In this document: in pieces, positions 34,510 through 47,935 of the stretch | How positions within the stretch are numbered: the stretch's first letter is position 1 | Layout of the letters: each line of letters starts with the position of its first letter | DNA from: Jacaranda mimosifolia | Taxonomy: Eukaryota > Streptophyta > Magnoliopsida > Lamiales > Bignoniaceae | Direction: 5' to 3' | Length of the DNA stretch: 64,000 nucleotides | Assembly (NCBI GenBank): GCA_018894105.1 | Contig: CM032123.1 | Coordinates: forward strand, 23,289,744 to 23,353,743 | The notes under the pieces: model-generated | The model's database searches: none | Told to the model about the DNA's origin: nothing | Seen by the model: only the letters and a program-made list of their open reading frames with translations | Translations under genes and position numbers: made by a program

Positions 34510-35280
34510 ATTATTATTCTTGTGTTAAAAAAATTTCCTTTCCTTATTTAAAAACACACATACATTTGGGCCATTTAAATTTAAATTGTGAAAATTATAT
34601 ATACATATATATATATATATTTATAAGTGTGAGGCGATATCATTAAATTAATTGACAATTAGCATATTTAATTTGTATTATGTGTTTCACTTTTATTCCA
34701 TCTCATATTTCACTATATTTATTTTATATTTTATTTATAGATATTCATAGTGTAAAATATAATATAAGATGAGGTATTTGAAATAGATAAACACATCTCT
34801 CTTTATTATTAGTCTTTTGAGAAATTGATAATTATACTATTACATCAATAGTCCATCAAAATATTACATTGATAAGGGAGAGCATAATTGCCAAAGAAAT
34901 CTCATGAAGTTGGACTAGCTCCGGCGACTACATTAAACATATCATAAAAGTAGCATAAGCTATCAATATCAACATTAAAAAAAACCATCCATGTCTACAT
35001 TCATATTAAAAGCAACCGTCAATCATCCTCTCCACCATTAAATGCTGTCAGATGATCATGCCACCTATAAAAGGAAGCGTTACCTATTAGCTTGTAGTTA
35101 GAGAAGGATCTCAAAAGCCCCTAGGATTTTGTAGGGATTGCACATTGTTATAAAGGGTCAATAGCCATTTTAGCCTCTCACTTTCAAGTAATTGCCCATA
35201 CTATAAATACTTCTTTTATAAATGCTACAAGTATGCATTAGCTAAGCTAAAAATCACTCCATCAGCTTTCTTACTTTCTT
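34510..35280. other. Intergenic stretch between LINE and gypsy element
   Basis: Contains an (AT)n run at about 34596-34620. No gene recognised. Confidence 0.4.
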
Positions 35281-35282
35281 GG

Positions 35283-35610
35283 TGATATGACAAATTAAAT
35301 ATTCAAGGGTATAAATGAAAATTGGACTAAAAAAGCTCAATCAATTAAATAATAAATAAGTAATAAGGCAAAGAGCCTAATTGACTAAGCCCACCAAAAA
35401 GGATATTTAAACTCTAGTAGGTCGAAGCCTAATAAGGAAAAAGAGACAACAAATACTAAATAAGCCCCAAAGATGAACTGGGAGGAAAGTTCATTTTGCA
35501 AAAAAATCAAAATTTGTACTGTATTCTAGAGAAAAAGAACTCTTAACATCACTAACTTTCAGAAATGACCCTATCTCCATTTTTCATGCAGCATAATTTT
35601 GGCATTGTCT
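35283..35610 (+). repeat. LTR portion, family A (left)
   Basis: Shares with 45214-45515 the start 'acaaatta', then 'caagggt', 'gactaagcccacca' or a near form, 'aaccctagtgg' or a near form, 'gatgaactgg' and 'gaaaaagaac'. Homology fades near 35610. Confidence 0.6.
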
Positions 35611-36129
35611 ATCAAAACTTTTACCAAAGAAGAAGGAACACTGAGAATGCAGATGAGACCTAGAGCTCTAGATTTCAACAATTGAAATTTCTTGTGGATT
35701 TTCAGTGGAATATTTGTGAGATAAATTGGTTCATCAGAAATTCGATGAAAAATTTATGGAAAATCGTCTGTAAATTTAGAGGGAATTTGGCGGGAAAAGG
35801 GGCAAACATATACGAAAAATATTCCAGCTATTAGAAACTTTTTATCGACGAAAATTTTCTAAGGAATGTCAGTCAAAATTTTGAACTTTTTTTTAAAAGT
35901 TGTTTCTCGGCGGAATTTTTGTCAGAAAACTAAATAAAATCAGATATGGACTCCTTCTTCCCCATTTTTTTCTTTCTGTTTCTTCTTGTCACTCCTTCCT
36001 CCGCCTTAAATAGTTTGTTACCCTTTTCTCTGCTGTCATCCGCCATTGGCGTCTGTTGCTCTCCCCTGCCAGCACCTCTCTTTTCCACGTTCATCGTTCC
36101 TTTATTGCACTAGTGAATTATTTTTTCCT

Positions 36130-36550
36130 TCATTTTTTATATCTTTTTTTTTGTTTAATTAGTTTTGTATGTTAGTGTGCTAATTCAATATGATTTGTAT
36201 GATTTAGTATAATTTATGTTAGTATGTTTTGAATTGTTAGTTTGATATTGTTAATTTGTTACTTTGATATGTTAATTTGTATTGTCAGTTTGTTTAGTTT
36301 AGAATTGATATTTAATGTAGTATTGATATTGTTAGTATGCTTAGTTTAGAATTAACATTTAGTTTAGTTAATTTGATATTATTAGTATGTTAGCTTGTTT
36401 AGTTTAGTCTAATTTGATATTGATATGTTAATTTGATATTGTTAGTATGTTTAGTTTAGTCTATTTTGATATTGATATTGTTTACTTAGTTAATTTAATA
36501 TTTGAGTTTGGATTGATATTTATATAATTTTAGTTTAGAATTGAGTCTAG
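36130..36550. repeat. Low-complexity tract of 'tttagtttgatattgttagtatg' words
   Basis: Irregular short repeats of 'gtttagttta', 'ttgatattg' and 'ttagtatgtt' over about 400 bp in the 5' part of the CACTA element. Confidence 0.6.
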
Positions 36551-37559
36551 GATTGGAAAAAGGAGTTGCAAGAAATTCATATAGGATTAATTACACTATC
36601 TGAAATAGTCAATGTAGTTTACAAAATGATAATGTTGAAGTCATAAAGAAATACTATTAAGGCTGAATACTCCAAAAGTCATATAAGATTACTTAAACTA
36701 TTTGAAATAACCAAGGTAGCTCATCAAACTAAATTCCATCTTATTCTAATTGGTCATCTTACAAATTGTTTTAAATTTAAATGACTAAAAATTTAACTAA
36801 AAATGATATATATTGTCAACTATAGTTGAATTATTATTGCCTCTAATTACATTGCCAAATATCATTGCCTCTAACCTCATCTCCAGTTCAAGTGCTTGCT
36901 AAAATCATGGAATGTACTAATTCCAAGCCCATTCTTCATATCAATATACACACAAAAACTGTTCTCTCTAATCCGCTTAGTGCCTAGATGGACCATATCA
37001 TTGTCACGTGCTATTCTAACAACTCAAAAAAGAATAATGCGATAACTCCTAAAGAAAAATGCCAGTGCTGCAGAAAGCTATCATAGAATACCTTTTCCAC
37101 AGTACTAGCACTTCTCTTTAGGAGTAATTATATAATTTCCGAACTAAAAAATTCTTGATTAGAAGAAAAGGAGCATTATAGGAGTCTCCAACTCCTATAA
37201 TCAGTTAATTGTCAAACATATGCCCAATAAAAAATTTTATTCAAAAATTCATTCATTCATTCCAAATTTTCTTTAGTCTTTTTGTCAACCTGAATTTATT
37301 GACGTAAATGACAATCAATCAAAGATTGTAATGTCAATGTAGTATTATTACCGCCCTCTTATTACATCAACGAATCGTGGTAGATAGAAAGATTGAAGAA
37401 TTTATTAGAGAAATGAATGAAATATCTAAACTTTAATAAAATTAATGTCTTATTGAGTTTAGCTTTTAACTATTTTTATGCATTTACGTAAATATTACTT
37501 TGTCATAATACTATTAATGATTGTCCATTTGTGCTGTTTGTTTTTGTTTTATAGATAGC

Positions 37560-39590
37560 GAATGATTTAGTTTTTCGTCTCCCCGCTATCGGCCGAGCTC
37601 GTCGTTCTGGCCTCGGCCAAGGTAGAGGGACTTCCCCAACCCATCAGACATACTAGCCAGCCAACCATTTTCCCACCATGACGTCAGCTGGTTGTCATTT
37701 TATGCCTACCCTATGCCTTTATCCCACACATCTTCATAGTACTCTATTTCCCTCGTCCTCTTCATCACCATCATTTGTTGCCTCATTTGCTGTTGTGAGG
37801 TCATCCACACATCGTTTTCCACACCCATCCTCACAGCAGCACTACCCATCCCAGCCACCATCCACTTCACCCATATGTACTCTATCACCATCCACCACTC
37901 CACTTGGAACTCAGCCAGCCCCTATTGCTCTACTCAATCATTCCATATCATCATCAGCAGTACCAGTAGCTAATTCTTCAGCTGGCCAGACATTAAGCGA
38001 ATGGGGATCAGAGCCCTCATCTGACAGTTATGGTAGGGTCTACTTATGTCTCGAGGGTCACTATGGGTGACTTTGAATTATTTTATAAATGTTATTTTAT
38101 TATTGTTTTAATAATTATATATTAATATTAAGAATTTTATGTAGGTATATGCCCTCACTCGACCCTACTAAGTTCTTGACAAGGGTGATCAAGAGCAAGG
38201 TGCAGGAGTCCTATAAGACCTGGTCAGACATCCCCTAGGCACTCTGAGATTAGATGTTCAGGGAATGGAAGGTATATGAATGTTATTAATATATTTACTT
38301 TTACAAATTAAGTGTCTGTGTATTGTAGGGATACTAATTTATCTCATTTTCCTTCATTGATATGTCCATTGGGACCCCTGTATGAGGGTTATTTTCAGAG
38401 GATCTTCGACACTAAAAGGGGTCAATGACTGATTGACATGTATGGCCATATCAAAAGATGGTTAAGAGACAAGAGTGGATTGGCGAGGACACTTGGGATG
38501 TCCTATAGTTGCACTAAAAATCCTAAGAATTTCAAAAGAAGTCAACACAGGCCAAGAAGAATCGAGTTTCTGAGATCGATGGATCCTTCCATACCAAAGG
38601 AATTATATCCATCGGGACACATGTTGAGCGTTTAGTAAGTTTTCTAACTTTTAGTCTTTAGTAAACTTAGTGTACTTTTGGAATATTTGTTACCTGTCTT
38701 ATGTTATTTGATGGGGAATGGTTGGAGCACTTTCCATTTGTTATTTGCTTATTTAGTTGATGAGAAAGGGTTGGTGCCTTTCCCAAACGATAATATATTA
38801 TCATTTAGACTATTGTTGAGCTTTTATTTTTTTGGTAAAGACAGATTCTAGGGAAGACTCTGCCAAATTTTTTCTTATATTCATTGTAGTTTATTATTAT
38901 GTTATTTGTTACTTTCTGTATACGTTAGCTTGGGAGTTACAGAGGCGGAGTTACAGAGGCCCCAATGGTGGAGAAGAATTTTGCACATACCTACTAGATG
39001 CAAGCTGATAGAAGCTGTGTAGACGAGAGGACGATGAGAGCTACTGTAAGTTTGTTACAATGACAATATATTTTTAGTTACCTTATATAGTGCATTAATT
39101 TATTTATTTTTCATCTTGCAAGAGAACTTCCAACAGGTAGTATAGTCCCAATCTTAGCTGGAGGGCGCTAGGAGCAGTATAGAAACTCAAAAATCTACAG
39201 GTGGCCACAATAAGAAGGAGCAAGTATACAGGCTAAGCTACCAATAGCCACCATCCTACACTAGTATGCCTCAACAGGAGTCTTCGAGTGTATTAGTTGT
39301 AGCCTAGTTGAAGGGAAGTTTAGAAGCCCATTTGTAGGCGGGTATTTAGGATATGTAAAGTATGTTTTTGTCGCAATTGGACAAGATGCATAATGTGCTC
39401 TCTCAACTAGTCATGTAGAGTGATGCTCCGTCTGGATCATCTGCCGCACCCTCGCACCAACCCCTACCCCAGCTCTACCAGCAACATCTTCGACTACAAC
39501 ATAGCAGTGATTATATCTAGAAGCAGTATGACACCGAGCATGATGACTATTTCGACTTTGTTGATGATATTAGTGCCAGTAGATAAGATC
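37560..39590 (+). pseudogene. CACTA-associated ORF1-type protein relic
   Basis: Broken exons resembling the plant transposase of the Ptta/En/Spm class (Transposase_24 region). A Ser/Pro-rich N-terminus (37678-38070) is followed after an intron by a region with PT-K-FLT (about 38150). A segment at about 38520-38600 reads QAKKNR...IDGS, then 'ISIGTH', the conserved core of this family. A Gln/Leu-rich C-terminal part follows (about 39390-39590). Frameshifts and stops occur throughout. Confidence 0.5.
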
Positions 39591-40202
39591 TTTTTTTATA
39601 CTGATGTAATTATGGATTATAACTTTTAAGACTTACATTTATAAAATTATGTTTTATTTCAAATTATTATTCCATTTATTCATTATTCTGTTGTATTAAA
39701 TTGTATGTTATTTTAGATACAAAATGTATCATCATGTTACACACGTAATTAAATAAAATTTATATAAATTATTTCTAAAAGAATAAAATTTTGGACAAAA
39801 ATTCGAGGATCTTTCAAAGGAAAAGAATATAAATAAATCATAATTTTAATAAATGTTCAAGGTAAATTCGTCTAAACTCTGTTGGAAAATAATAAAAAGT
39901 AACTTAAAAAAAATCCATTAGAAAAAGGACGAAAAATCATGAAAAAAAATTTCAGCAGAGCATCACCATCAAAAAATCAATGAAAATTTCATTATTTCAA
40001 ACGGTCGAATTTCCATCACAAAATCAATCGGCAACTTTTCTAACAATCTGTTTCCGTCAGAAAAGTGACATAAAATTATTTATGATGAGGGTTTTTCTGA
40101 CACGAAAAATTTCATGGGATACTTGTAAAAAATTTATCGTTTCATCGAAAATCCATCGAATTCTATCAAAAATGTCAATTTTTTTTGTAGTGTTTTTCCT
40201 AA

Positions 40203-41075
40203 AACAAAGATAGCCAACCTACAGGTGTTTGATTGCATAAGGGACTCATAGGAACACCTAAGCAACTTTATAGCAAAAATAGAGATTTGCAATTTAAGTG
40301 AAGCTGCATATTACAAGGTGTTCCGCACTACACTCACCAAGTGTACCTTGACTTAGTTCAACCAAATGCTAGTTGGATCCATCAAGGGATGGGGGCAATT
40401 GACATTGTGTTTCCTTCATAACTTCTTCATCAACTACAGGTACCTAAAGATGGCGGCGTACCAATTCACCATCAAGCAAAAAGATGAAGAGTCCCTAAGA
40501 GACTATTTCAGCCATTTTGTCCAGGCAATACATGAGATCCCTCACATCAACTAATAACTCCAAACCTACTTCAGCCAGTAAAACCAAAAGTTCTGGGAGT
40601 TTATAGTTAGAAAATTCCTTGCTGCTCTGGAAGAGCTCTTTGTACAAGTGGAGAAATACATCAAGATCAAGGAAGAAGTTATTTCTTAAGATACTAGCAA
40701 ATGCAAATCGTGGGATGAAAAGAGTAATAGTAGCAACAAGAAACTAAAAGACTGGGGAAGTAGTCCTCTTTGGGCTTTTGCCACCTACACTCCACTTAAG
40801 GGCCTTAGAATGGAGATCTCAACAGAAGCATTGTAGCGAGGCCTCATCTAGCACCCTCCTCAAAAGATGATGAAAGACCTAAGGAAATGAAAAACTACAA
40901 AGTGATGTCGCTACCACTACCATAATAGGTACACCATCAAAGAATGCGGACACTTGGATGATAAAATTAAGAGGTTGTTCTAGAGAAGACACCTTAAGCA
41001 GTATGTGGTACAATGACAAAATAGTCCTTAGAGGGGTCCAGGAGTTAGAAGAAGTAAGGAACATATCTGATAAAC
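40203..41075 (+). pseudogene. Gypsy gag relic
   Basis: Starts with the end of a gag domain: AYYKVFRTTLT, QLTLCFLHNFF, then QKDEESLRDYFSHF at 40366-40554, the hallmark of the retrotransposon gag fold. Downstream is a relic of the zinc-knuckle region, Y-x-IKECGHLDD-x-I-x-RL (about 40920-40980). Many stops. It would have formed the virus-like particle shell. Confidence 0.75.
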
Positions 41076-41319
41076 TAACGATCATCTAGAGCCTAACGAC
41101 TAGCAGCATCAATGCAATAGAGAACTGCCTACAGCTAGTGTTATCTCGATAATTTTGGGAAGACTAGTTGGAGGAGACTCCTTGAATGGTATAAAGGCAT
41201 TTGTGCAAGCAGCACATAGATTCTATACTGGAAATTTATGAAGTATGCCCCCAAGCCCACATTACCTCTAGAGAAAAGGACATGGAGCCCGAATGAGAAG
41301 AAACAATGATACATTACTA

Positions 41320-41800
41320 ATCTTTACTTTCCTCGCCAACTTTTGGGTAAAGAAAATACTGGTGGATAGTGATAGATCGGCCTAAATACTCCTCCACAAT
41401 GTATTTCTTCAGCTTGGACTAGATAACACCTAGTTGTACAAGACCAGCATTCCTCTAGCAGGGTTTACTGGTGAAATCATGGAAACAATAAGAAAAGTCT
41501 TTATACTACTCTCTTTGGGTACTCACCTTAGGTGGGTTACGCCAATTGTGAAAATTCTAGTGGTCAAGAACCCTTGGGCTACAACATCATCCTGGGGAGG
41601 CCTATCTTGAACTTGTTCCAAGTAGTAATATTGACATACCATATGAGTTAGTAGTTCCCCATCCTGAATGGAACTTGTGAAGTTATTAGCGACCAACGTG
41701 CTACCTGAGAGTGCTATGCTAACACCTTGAAGAACATAACGGCTCCTATCACTGGGGTAGGCTGATTTAGTGAAAGAATTACAAGATAGTAAGAGAAATG
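41320..41800 (+). pseudogene. Gypsy aspartic protease relic
   Basis: The sequence ILVDSD-x-SA near 41355-41390 matches the LVDSGSSA active site, with Gly replaced by Asp. It is followed by PLAGFTGE (about 41452-41475) and SSWGG-LS, the usual end of the domain. The next recognisable words (DQRAT-x-ECYAN) mark the start of the linker to the missing reverse transcriptase. Confidence 0.65.
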
Positions 41801-42149
41801 GCAAGGGCAAGGCGCGGTCTAAGATGCTAACGTCATTCTGATGCTTGTGCAAGGAGCACATCTAACATTATTGAGTGTGCCACAATCGTCGTTGCTAGCC
41901 TTTTCCTTTTCCATAATTGATTTATGATAAGAGTTAATATTTCCTTTTCAATTCCAAAATACTATTTTTTTAGTTAAATGTTATTTTAGTTAGAGTTGAA
42001 TAAAAGCCAACCCATTTGGAAACAACACTTTTTGTTTAGTACTTTTTTGATGATTTTAGTGAATTCTTCTTCATTTTACTCTTAATTTGAACTATAACTT
42101 GTCCATAACAACGGCTTGTGCAATGAGGCCCCCAGAGAACATTTGATTT

Positions 42150-42770
42150 TTTTAGCAAAAACCTACTATAAGGCTCCTCTGAGAGTACGTAGTAACTACA
42201 CATAAGCCCACCATAAATCCTTCTCGAAGGTAAGTGACAACTCTTCTAATTGAACATCTTTAGCAGAAACCCACTATAAGGCTCTTCCGAAAGTATGTGG
42301 TGGCCGTGTATCAACCTTATAGTAAATCCTTCCTTGGAGGTAAGTGGCAGCACCTTTATTTAAATGACTTTAGTAGAAACCACTATACGACTACTCAAGG
42401 AGTACCTGGTAGCCATTTGTAAATCCATTATAAATCCTCTCCAGAGGTAAGTAGCAACACCTCTATCTGAATCACCTTGGTCGAGATATACTACACAACT
42501 CTCCTGAGAGTAGTGGTAGCTGTATGTAAGCCCATCATAAATCCTCTTTGAAGGTAAACGGCAGCACCTCTATTTGAATCACTTTGGTATAAACTTACTA
42601 TACGACTCCTCAAGGAATAGGTTGATGCTGCACGTAAGCCCTCCATAAATTTTACTAGAGGTAAATAGCTTCACTTTCACACCTTCAACTGAATTATACT
42701 TGCAATCAAATAATCTTGGCGTAACCTACTATAAGGCCCCAAGGGATACGTGGTTGGCTCACTGGCTGCA
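42150..42770. repeat. Diverged tandem array, about 105-120-bp unit
   Basis: Five to six units built from 'actataaggctc', 'gagagtacgt', 'aagcccaccataaatcct', 'gaggtaagtggcagcacc' and 'tttgaatcac' in the same order, with many mismatches. It sits in the noncoding part between the protease relic and the right LTR. Such arrays are known from the untranslated parts of some plant gypsy elements. Confidence 0.75.
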
Positions 42771-42899
42771 CCACCAAAGCCCACTGTCAAGTGCCTTCGA
42801 GGGTATATGGCCAACAGATCAAATGTTAGTGTTGAGACCTCCCGAATGAGGCTTGGACTCGCATAATGCATCTCATCACTTAATTGTGATGAAATCACT

Positions 42900-45200
42900 T
42901 GAGATAGGTTTATGATAAAGTTGACAAGAAAGGGTCCTTTTATCCGCCATGACAATCAAACCATCAAGAATACATCATCACATGAAAGCCATGCATTTGA
43001 CTAAGTGTATGAACATGAATGAATAAAAAGAAACTTCGTCAAGTAAAAATGGAGCAAATATTTTTAACATCAAATAGTGCAAAAAAACATTCGTAAAAGT
43101 AAAGCAAAACTAAAAATGAGGCAAACTGCTACTTGTGTAGAAGAAAAATGCAAATTAGTTATAATAAAGAAATTCTTTGAGTTATTTGCAAAAAGATAAA
43201 CTCACATTGAACATTCTAAGCAACTCCTGAAGTATGAAGCTTCATCTAATCAAATTTTTCAAAGTTACACAAGGTGGCAAACTATGCGTGCCACTAGTCG
43301 ACACTCAAATGGCTACATCCACCAAGAAAATGAACATAGAGAATATTTGATGAATCATAGAGACCTAGCACCCAAGTGGTCAGCAGCCCAACACCCAATG
43401 AGTGCCTAGACGCAGCCCTAAGCAAGCGACCACTGCAAAAAAAAAATAATAAAAGAACGCAAGCATATGACAATACATGCACGACATTGTGAAAGTATGG
43501 AATATCATGAAGGATAAGACTTCAAAATGACATAATACAAAAAGAGCATGGTGATACTTTAATCCCATAATAAAGATAAGATGTTTGAAAATATAGGTAC
43601 ATAAAGATATCTTTCTGTGTCTAACTAATACTTAGCCATTCCAAAAAAAATAAGTGGGGCTCGCAACAATGATATCTACTGTATGACCCCTCAAAGAGGT
43701 GAGAAGTACACTCTTGCTAGTGTGATCATAATTCTACCTAGGGAAAAAACTGTTCGTGCAGAAAGTAACATGTTCGCGATATGACCTTCAAAGGTCGTGC
43801 AGAACAATGCGATGCAGCAGCATCCCCTAACTGGTCTCTAAAGGAATACCTCTACAAGAGATCCTTTAAGAAGCTCTAAGAATAACTTGTTTTTGAAAGA
43901 GCTCATAAAAAATTGTTGAATATGAACCTTTGTAAAAAATGCTAAGTAATTCGCAAAAGTAAGACACCGTAGTTAAAATGGGTAAGTCCATATGTATCCT
44001 GCAAACTCTAACTTATCAAAGGGAATGACCTAACATCCCTCAAGAACTAACTCCTTTAAAGTGAATGCATAAGATAAAACTGTTGATACCAAATAAGAGC
44101 TCATGAGCTCAGAAGATTTGACAACACATGGATAACCCTTGCAATTGAAAGAAGGTTAATTTTACTATCGACCCCGCCATAGAGATACCCTCTTGTAGGT
44201 GTCCAAAGCAAAAGATAACAAGTTGTTTTGAGAACTTATCTTGGCCACGAAAAAAACCTCATAGGTTTCAAAAGATATTTAAGTACTTTGGAGAACATAA
44301 AACTCCGCCAACAATCCTAAAGGATCTTCCAGACAAATAACTTCATGAAAAAATTTAAGTCATATGTAGGATACATTTCAACCTCATTGCAACACAATTA
44401 GTCCTGACACTTAGCCACCATAAGATCTTAAAATTGTTTCTTACATAAAGCAAAGTCAAGACAACTCTAAAACCTTTAGAGAAAACCTACTCCTTGTGGA
44501 CATTAAAGAATGTCCTTCAAAACAAAAGACTCCACAGGGTTGATCCAGATGTATAATGAACAAAGTGCTTCCTAAAGGAAATGTAAGCTATTGATAAGAC
44601 CATGATCCCTCCTACTAGTCCCGAAGGATCTGCTAAGCATGAAACATCTAAATACAATTTTCTAAGTTATTCGCAGAGTGTGAACTTTGAGCAAACATCC
44701 TCAACATCCTCCAGAATATGAATTATAGTCCTAAAAATTTTTCTAAGTCTTCCCAAGAAGTTAAGTTACTTTTGCCATTATCTAGCACTCTGATAGCTCC
44801 CTTCATAGGGAAGAAAAATGCCAGTTTTGCCAAAGAAAAAATGTCTTATATATTAAATACAACCTCAAAGCCCCAGAAAAAGCCTGAATTGCCCAACATT
44901 AGAGAGAGTCTCAGATACCTAACTTAAGAGCCTAGATCGGGCGCCCTAACCAAGAATAGATAACAATTGCCCCTGAGGTAGCTAGTGACTCATAAATAGT
45001 AGCACTCACACCACCACTACCTCTCTTTTTGCGAACTTTGACCTAGTGTGGATAATAGCTTCAATTGGTTCCTACTTCTCTATTCTAAAAGGATGAATAA
45101 TTAATTAATCTATCACCTTATTTTAATAAATTAAGATAAGCTAAAAATTAAAATCCAACTTCGTTTTATATTTTCAACATAAAAAAAACTTTTCAAGTTG
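42900..45200. other. Noncoding internal part of the gypsy element
   Basis: Long stretch without coding motifs. Irregular repeats of 'gacccctcaaagaggt' type occur near 43680-43860. It may be further decayed array or another element's internal region. Confidence 0.35.
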
Positions 45201-45213
45201 AGAATAGGGGACT

Positions 45214-45515
45214 TGATGATATAACAAATTAAGTCTTCAAGGGTGAAAAAGAACTAATCAATTAAATAATAAATGAATTAGGCCAGAGACCTAATTATCT
45301 AAGCCTACCAAGAATAGCATCTAAACCCTAGTGGATCAAAGCTTACTGAAGAAAAAGAAACAACAAATACTAAGACCCGAAGATGAACTGGGCATGAAAA
45401 ATCATTTTGCAAACAAAATTAAGAATTGAGAACTTTTTACATCGTGTTCTAAAGAAAAAGAACTTTGAAAATTACTAATTTTTAGAAAGGACCATAGCTC
45501 CATTTCTGAGTAGCA
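45214..45515 (+). repeat. LTR portion, family A (right)
   Basis: Matches 35283-35610 as described there and also an orphan fragment in the acid phosphatase intron (56370-56690). A purine tract directly precedes it. Confidence 0.6.
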
Positions 45516-45540
45516 TGACTCAAATTTAGCTCGACATGAC

Positions 45541-45981
45541 TTAAGTATCAAAGGGTTTTAGCCAAATACCACCTTGGCAAGCACAATGTGCTTTCTTTTT
45601 TATTATAGGTTTGACCTGCGCATGATCTACTAGCTCAAGGAAAACAGTGCACCTCCTAATTGCCTCGCTCATATTCCTCAAATCTTTCCGATATGTCCTT
45701 ACCAAAAAAAATGCATTATCATTTGGCACTGTGTGCTCAGTCTTGAATCTAAGCATAGTGAACATTAGGCAAGCCCACTTCAAAAGATATTATGAGCGAA
45801 GTTTACCATCATTAACTTCGCCACCCATACTCAAAACAACTAAAATGCTTTGGGTACCTAGTGCATGTAAATGGTCACCTTGACCATTTCTTAGCTTAAG
45901 CAAATAACCAGCAACCAAATTTAAGCGATCGTTCCAAGAGCAAAACCTACACCCTGCTCCAGTCACAAGAACAACACCCAT
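45541..45981 (-). pseudogene. Unrecognised minus-strand coding-like stretch
   Basis: From 45981 down to 45541 the minus strand stays open for about 147 codons except one stop at 45790. The composition is protein-like: balanced residues, with runs such as QSILVVLSMGGE and FFLVRTYRKDLRNM. I do not recognise a family. It could be a captured gene fragment or an internal retrotransposon segment. It lies between a plus-oriented LTR and a minus-oriented LTR. Chance opening in AT-rich DNA is not excluded. Confidence 0.35.
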
Positions 45982-45989
45982 CCATCCAA

Positions 45990-47120
45990 AGGGCAGAAAG
46001 AGCTCTTAATCAAGAGCACAAGAAGAATGATTCGCGGCACCCCAAAATAGAGCCAGTCATAACCCTGCGCACCAAGTGTGCACTAAACCCATTTACAGAC
46101 CACAAGAAAAAGTTTCCAACTCAACAAAAGAAATAACTCAGCTCTATTGATCTTGATGTGCAAAAGTTTCAAGTGACCGTGATAGCGACCCAGCAAAAAT
46201 CTTTGCCAAGTGGATTGAGAAAAATTAGAAGAGGTCTCCTATCAATTCTAACAACTCAATAAACAACTTGAAGTGCTTTGTAGATGAATTTTTTTTTATA
46301 ATTACTTAGTGAATAAGCCTATTAGAGACTAATGGAGTGTGAGTGGCCATTCATTATAGAAATCCTTGAAGAGCGCATTGCAGTTGATTTGAAGTACCAA
46401 CAAGTCCTCCTCAATATTATGGCTTGTCAAACCTAAATGAACACCTTTCATAGTTTGAACATAAATACAGTTGCATAGCCAAAACTACCATATTCATGCA
46501 AAGCTTTTGGTCACCATTCTTTAGGGCATTACCATTGAATTGTTTGTCAAGATAGAACCATCTTCCATCTCTTTAAATGATTAACTTTGCAGTAAATTTC
46601 TGCACGAATAAGCAAAAGAAAAAGCAAGTTGCACCACACTCATCTTCACACAGTCAAATAGAATAAAAGAATATCACTTGATTTAACTCTCGAATACTCA
46701 AAATTAACAATCACTTATAAGGTTTTGATCAATGTCTTTTTTGTGGAACTAAGGCAAAAGGACTATGTAAATTTCTTGGTCTCAGGTGTCCCTACAATAT
46801 GGATGAACTCCTTAACCTGGTCGACAAATATATCACGTAGGAGGACATGAGCAAAATGAAGTACAATGTGCCAAAGACAATACAAAAAGGGAAAAATGAA
46901 AATGAAAGATAAAAAGAATTGGCCACAGAATGACGATAATGAATCTCCTATATCGAGGTTCCATAATTACATGCCCCTCAACGCTAGTTGAAAAAAGGTT
47001 TTGAAGGCAATCCAGTGCAATGCCATTCTAAAAAAGCCTAGAAAGTGATGTGGTAAGAACTCAGGAGAGAAAGATTGAGAGGATTTATGATGAGAATCAA
47101 GCTGTTAATGAGGTCAAACT
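45990..47120. other. Noncoding stretch between LTR fragments
   Basis: No coding motif. The part near 46960-47010 resembles 1030-1070, i.e. the primer-binding side next to the family B LTR. Confidence 0.35.
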
Positions 47121-47129
47121 CAGTTTTTT

Positions 47130-47900
47130 GATAGGTACGGAGGTCAAACCTACAACCACAAAAGCCTTATTAGGCTTGCTGAGGTGGCCCTCAACTAAGA
47201 CTTTTGATGCTTAAGTCAATAAATCAGAGGGAAAGATAAGATATAAATTAGCTGGGGTAGGAATATAATATGATGGACTTACCTTCTTTAAGATGATTCC
47301 TTGGCTTTTATAGAACTATCATATTGAATTTTCCTTTTTAACCTTACTTGAACCAATTAGCTCCCTTTGATAAAAAGATAGCACGGATTATTCTCTAGGG
47401 GTTAGTCCGTGGGGTCTCAATTGCCTTTCACAATAGTGGTTTCCTTTGCTGTGGAGTAAATTTAGTACGATCCTGGTGAAGTGGTAATCATTTCTACACC
47501 AAGATGAGATAAATTATACAGCCAGTCACTCAACATTAATTATGATAGAACCATTTGAGGTCGAGGGTTGCTTATATACAAAGTAAACCAAAGATACATT
47601 CCCCTTCGATAGAGCATTGAGGTAGTTGGTCGAAGAACGAGGGTTAGATTTCTCCCATATCATTAGCCCTCCAACTCTCAAGCTAAATTAAGGCTGATAT
47701 TGTCCGAGCTGCTAAATAAGGGAGTTGCTGGCTTGTCGACCTTGCACATTCAACTTGGTCTCTAATATTCTATAATGTTTGCACGTGAGGCATCGTAAGT
47801 CGCACTAAATGCCTAACTCCTAAGGTTGGCACATGGTGAGAGTTTTTAGGAGCATTTAATGTTGTTGGATAATAACAGGCAATTTTGTGCCTTTTGGTGG
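47130..47900 (-). repeat. Gypsy LTR (family B, copy 2)
   Basis: Shares 'aacctacaacca', 'cttgctgaggtggccc' and 'cttaagtcaa' with copy 1 at 1140. On the minus strand a TATA box ('ctataaaagcc', about 47315) precedes them. The outer end was not found. Confidence 0.45.
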
Positions 47901-47935
47901 CACCACCCTAGGATGCCAAACATCTTCTAGGGATG

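Larger units (their letters stand above)
35670..40192 (+). mobile_element. CACTA (En/Spm) element
   Basis: The right end 'ttttttttgtagtg' at 40179-40192 is the inverse of CACTACAAAAAAA. About 35690-35940 and 39790-40190 hold many short words of the 'gaaaatttc', 'tttccgtcag' and 'atcgatgg' kind in both orientations, like CACTA subterminal repeats. The left terminus is decayed ('ttcaacaattgaaatttc', about 35675). Gypsy gag sequence starts within about 10 bp of the right end, so this element lies inside the gypsy element. Confidence 0.6.
35283..45515 (+). mobile_element. Ty3/gypsy element (family A) with a nested CACTA insertion
   Basis: Related terminal sequences begin 'tgatat[ga]acaaatta' at about 35283 and 45217. 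A purine-rich tract ('gagaatagggga') precedes the right copy, as a polypurine tract precedes a 3' LTR. Between them lie the CACTA insertion, a gag relic (40203-41075), a protease relic (41320-41800), a tandem array (42150-42770) and noncoding DNA. No reverse transcriptase or integrase was seen, so the element is internally deleted. The two LTR portions are strongly diverged, so this is an old insertion. Confidence 0.55.
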
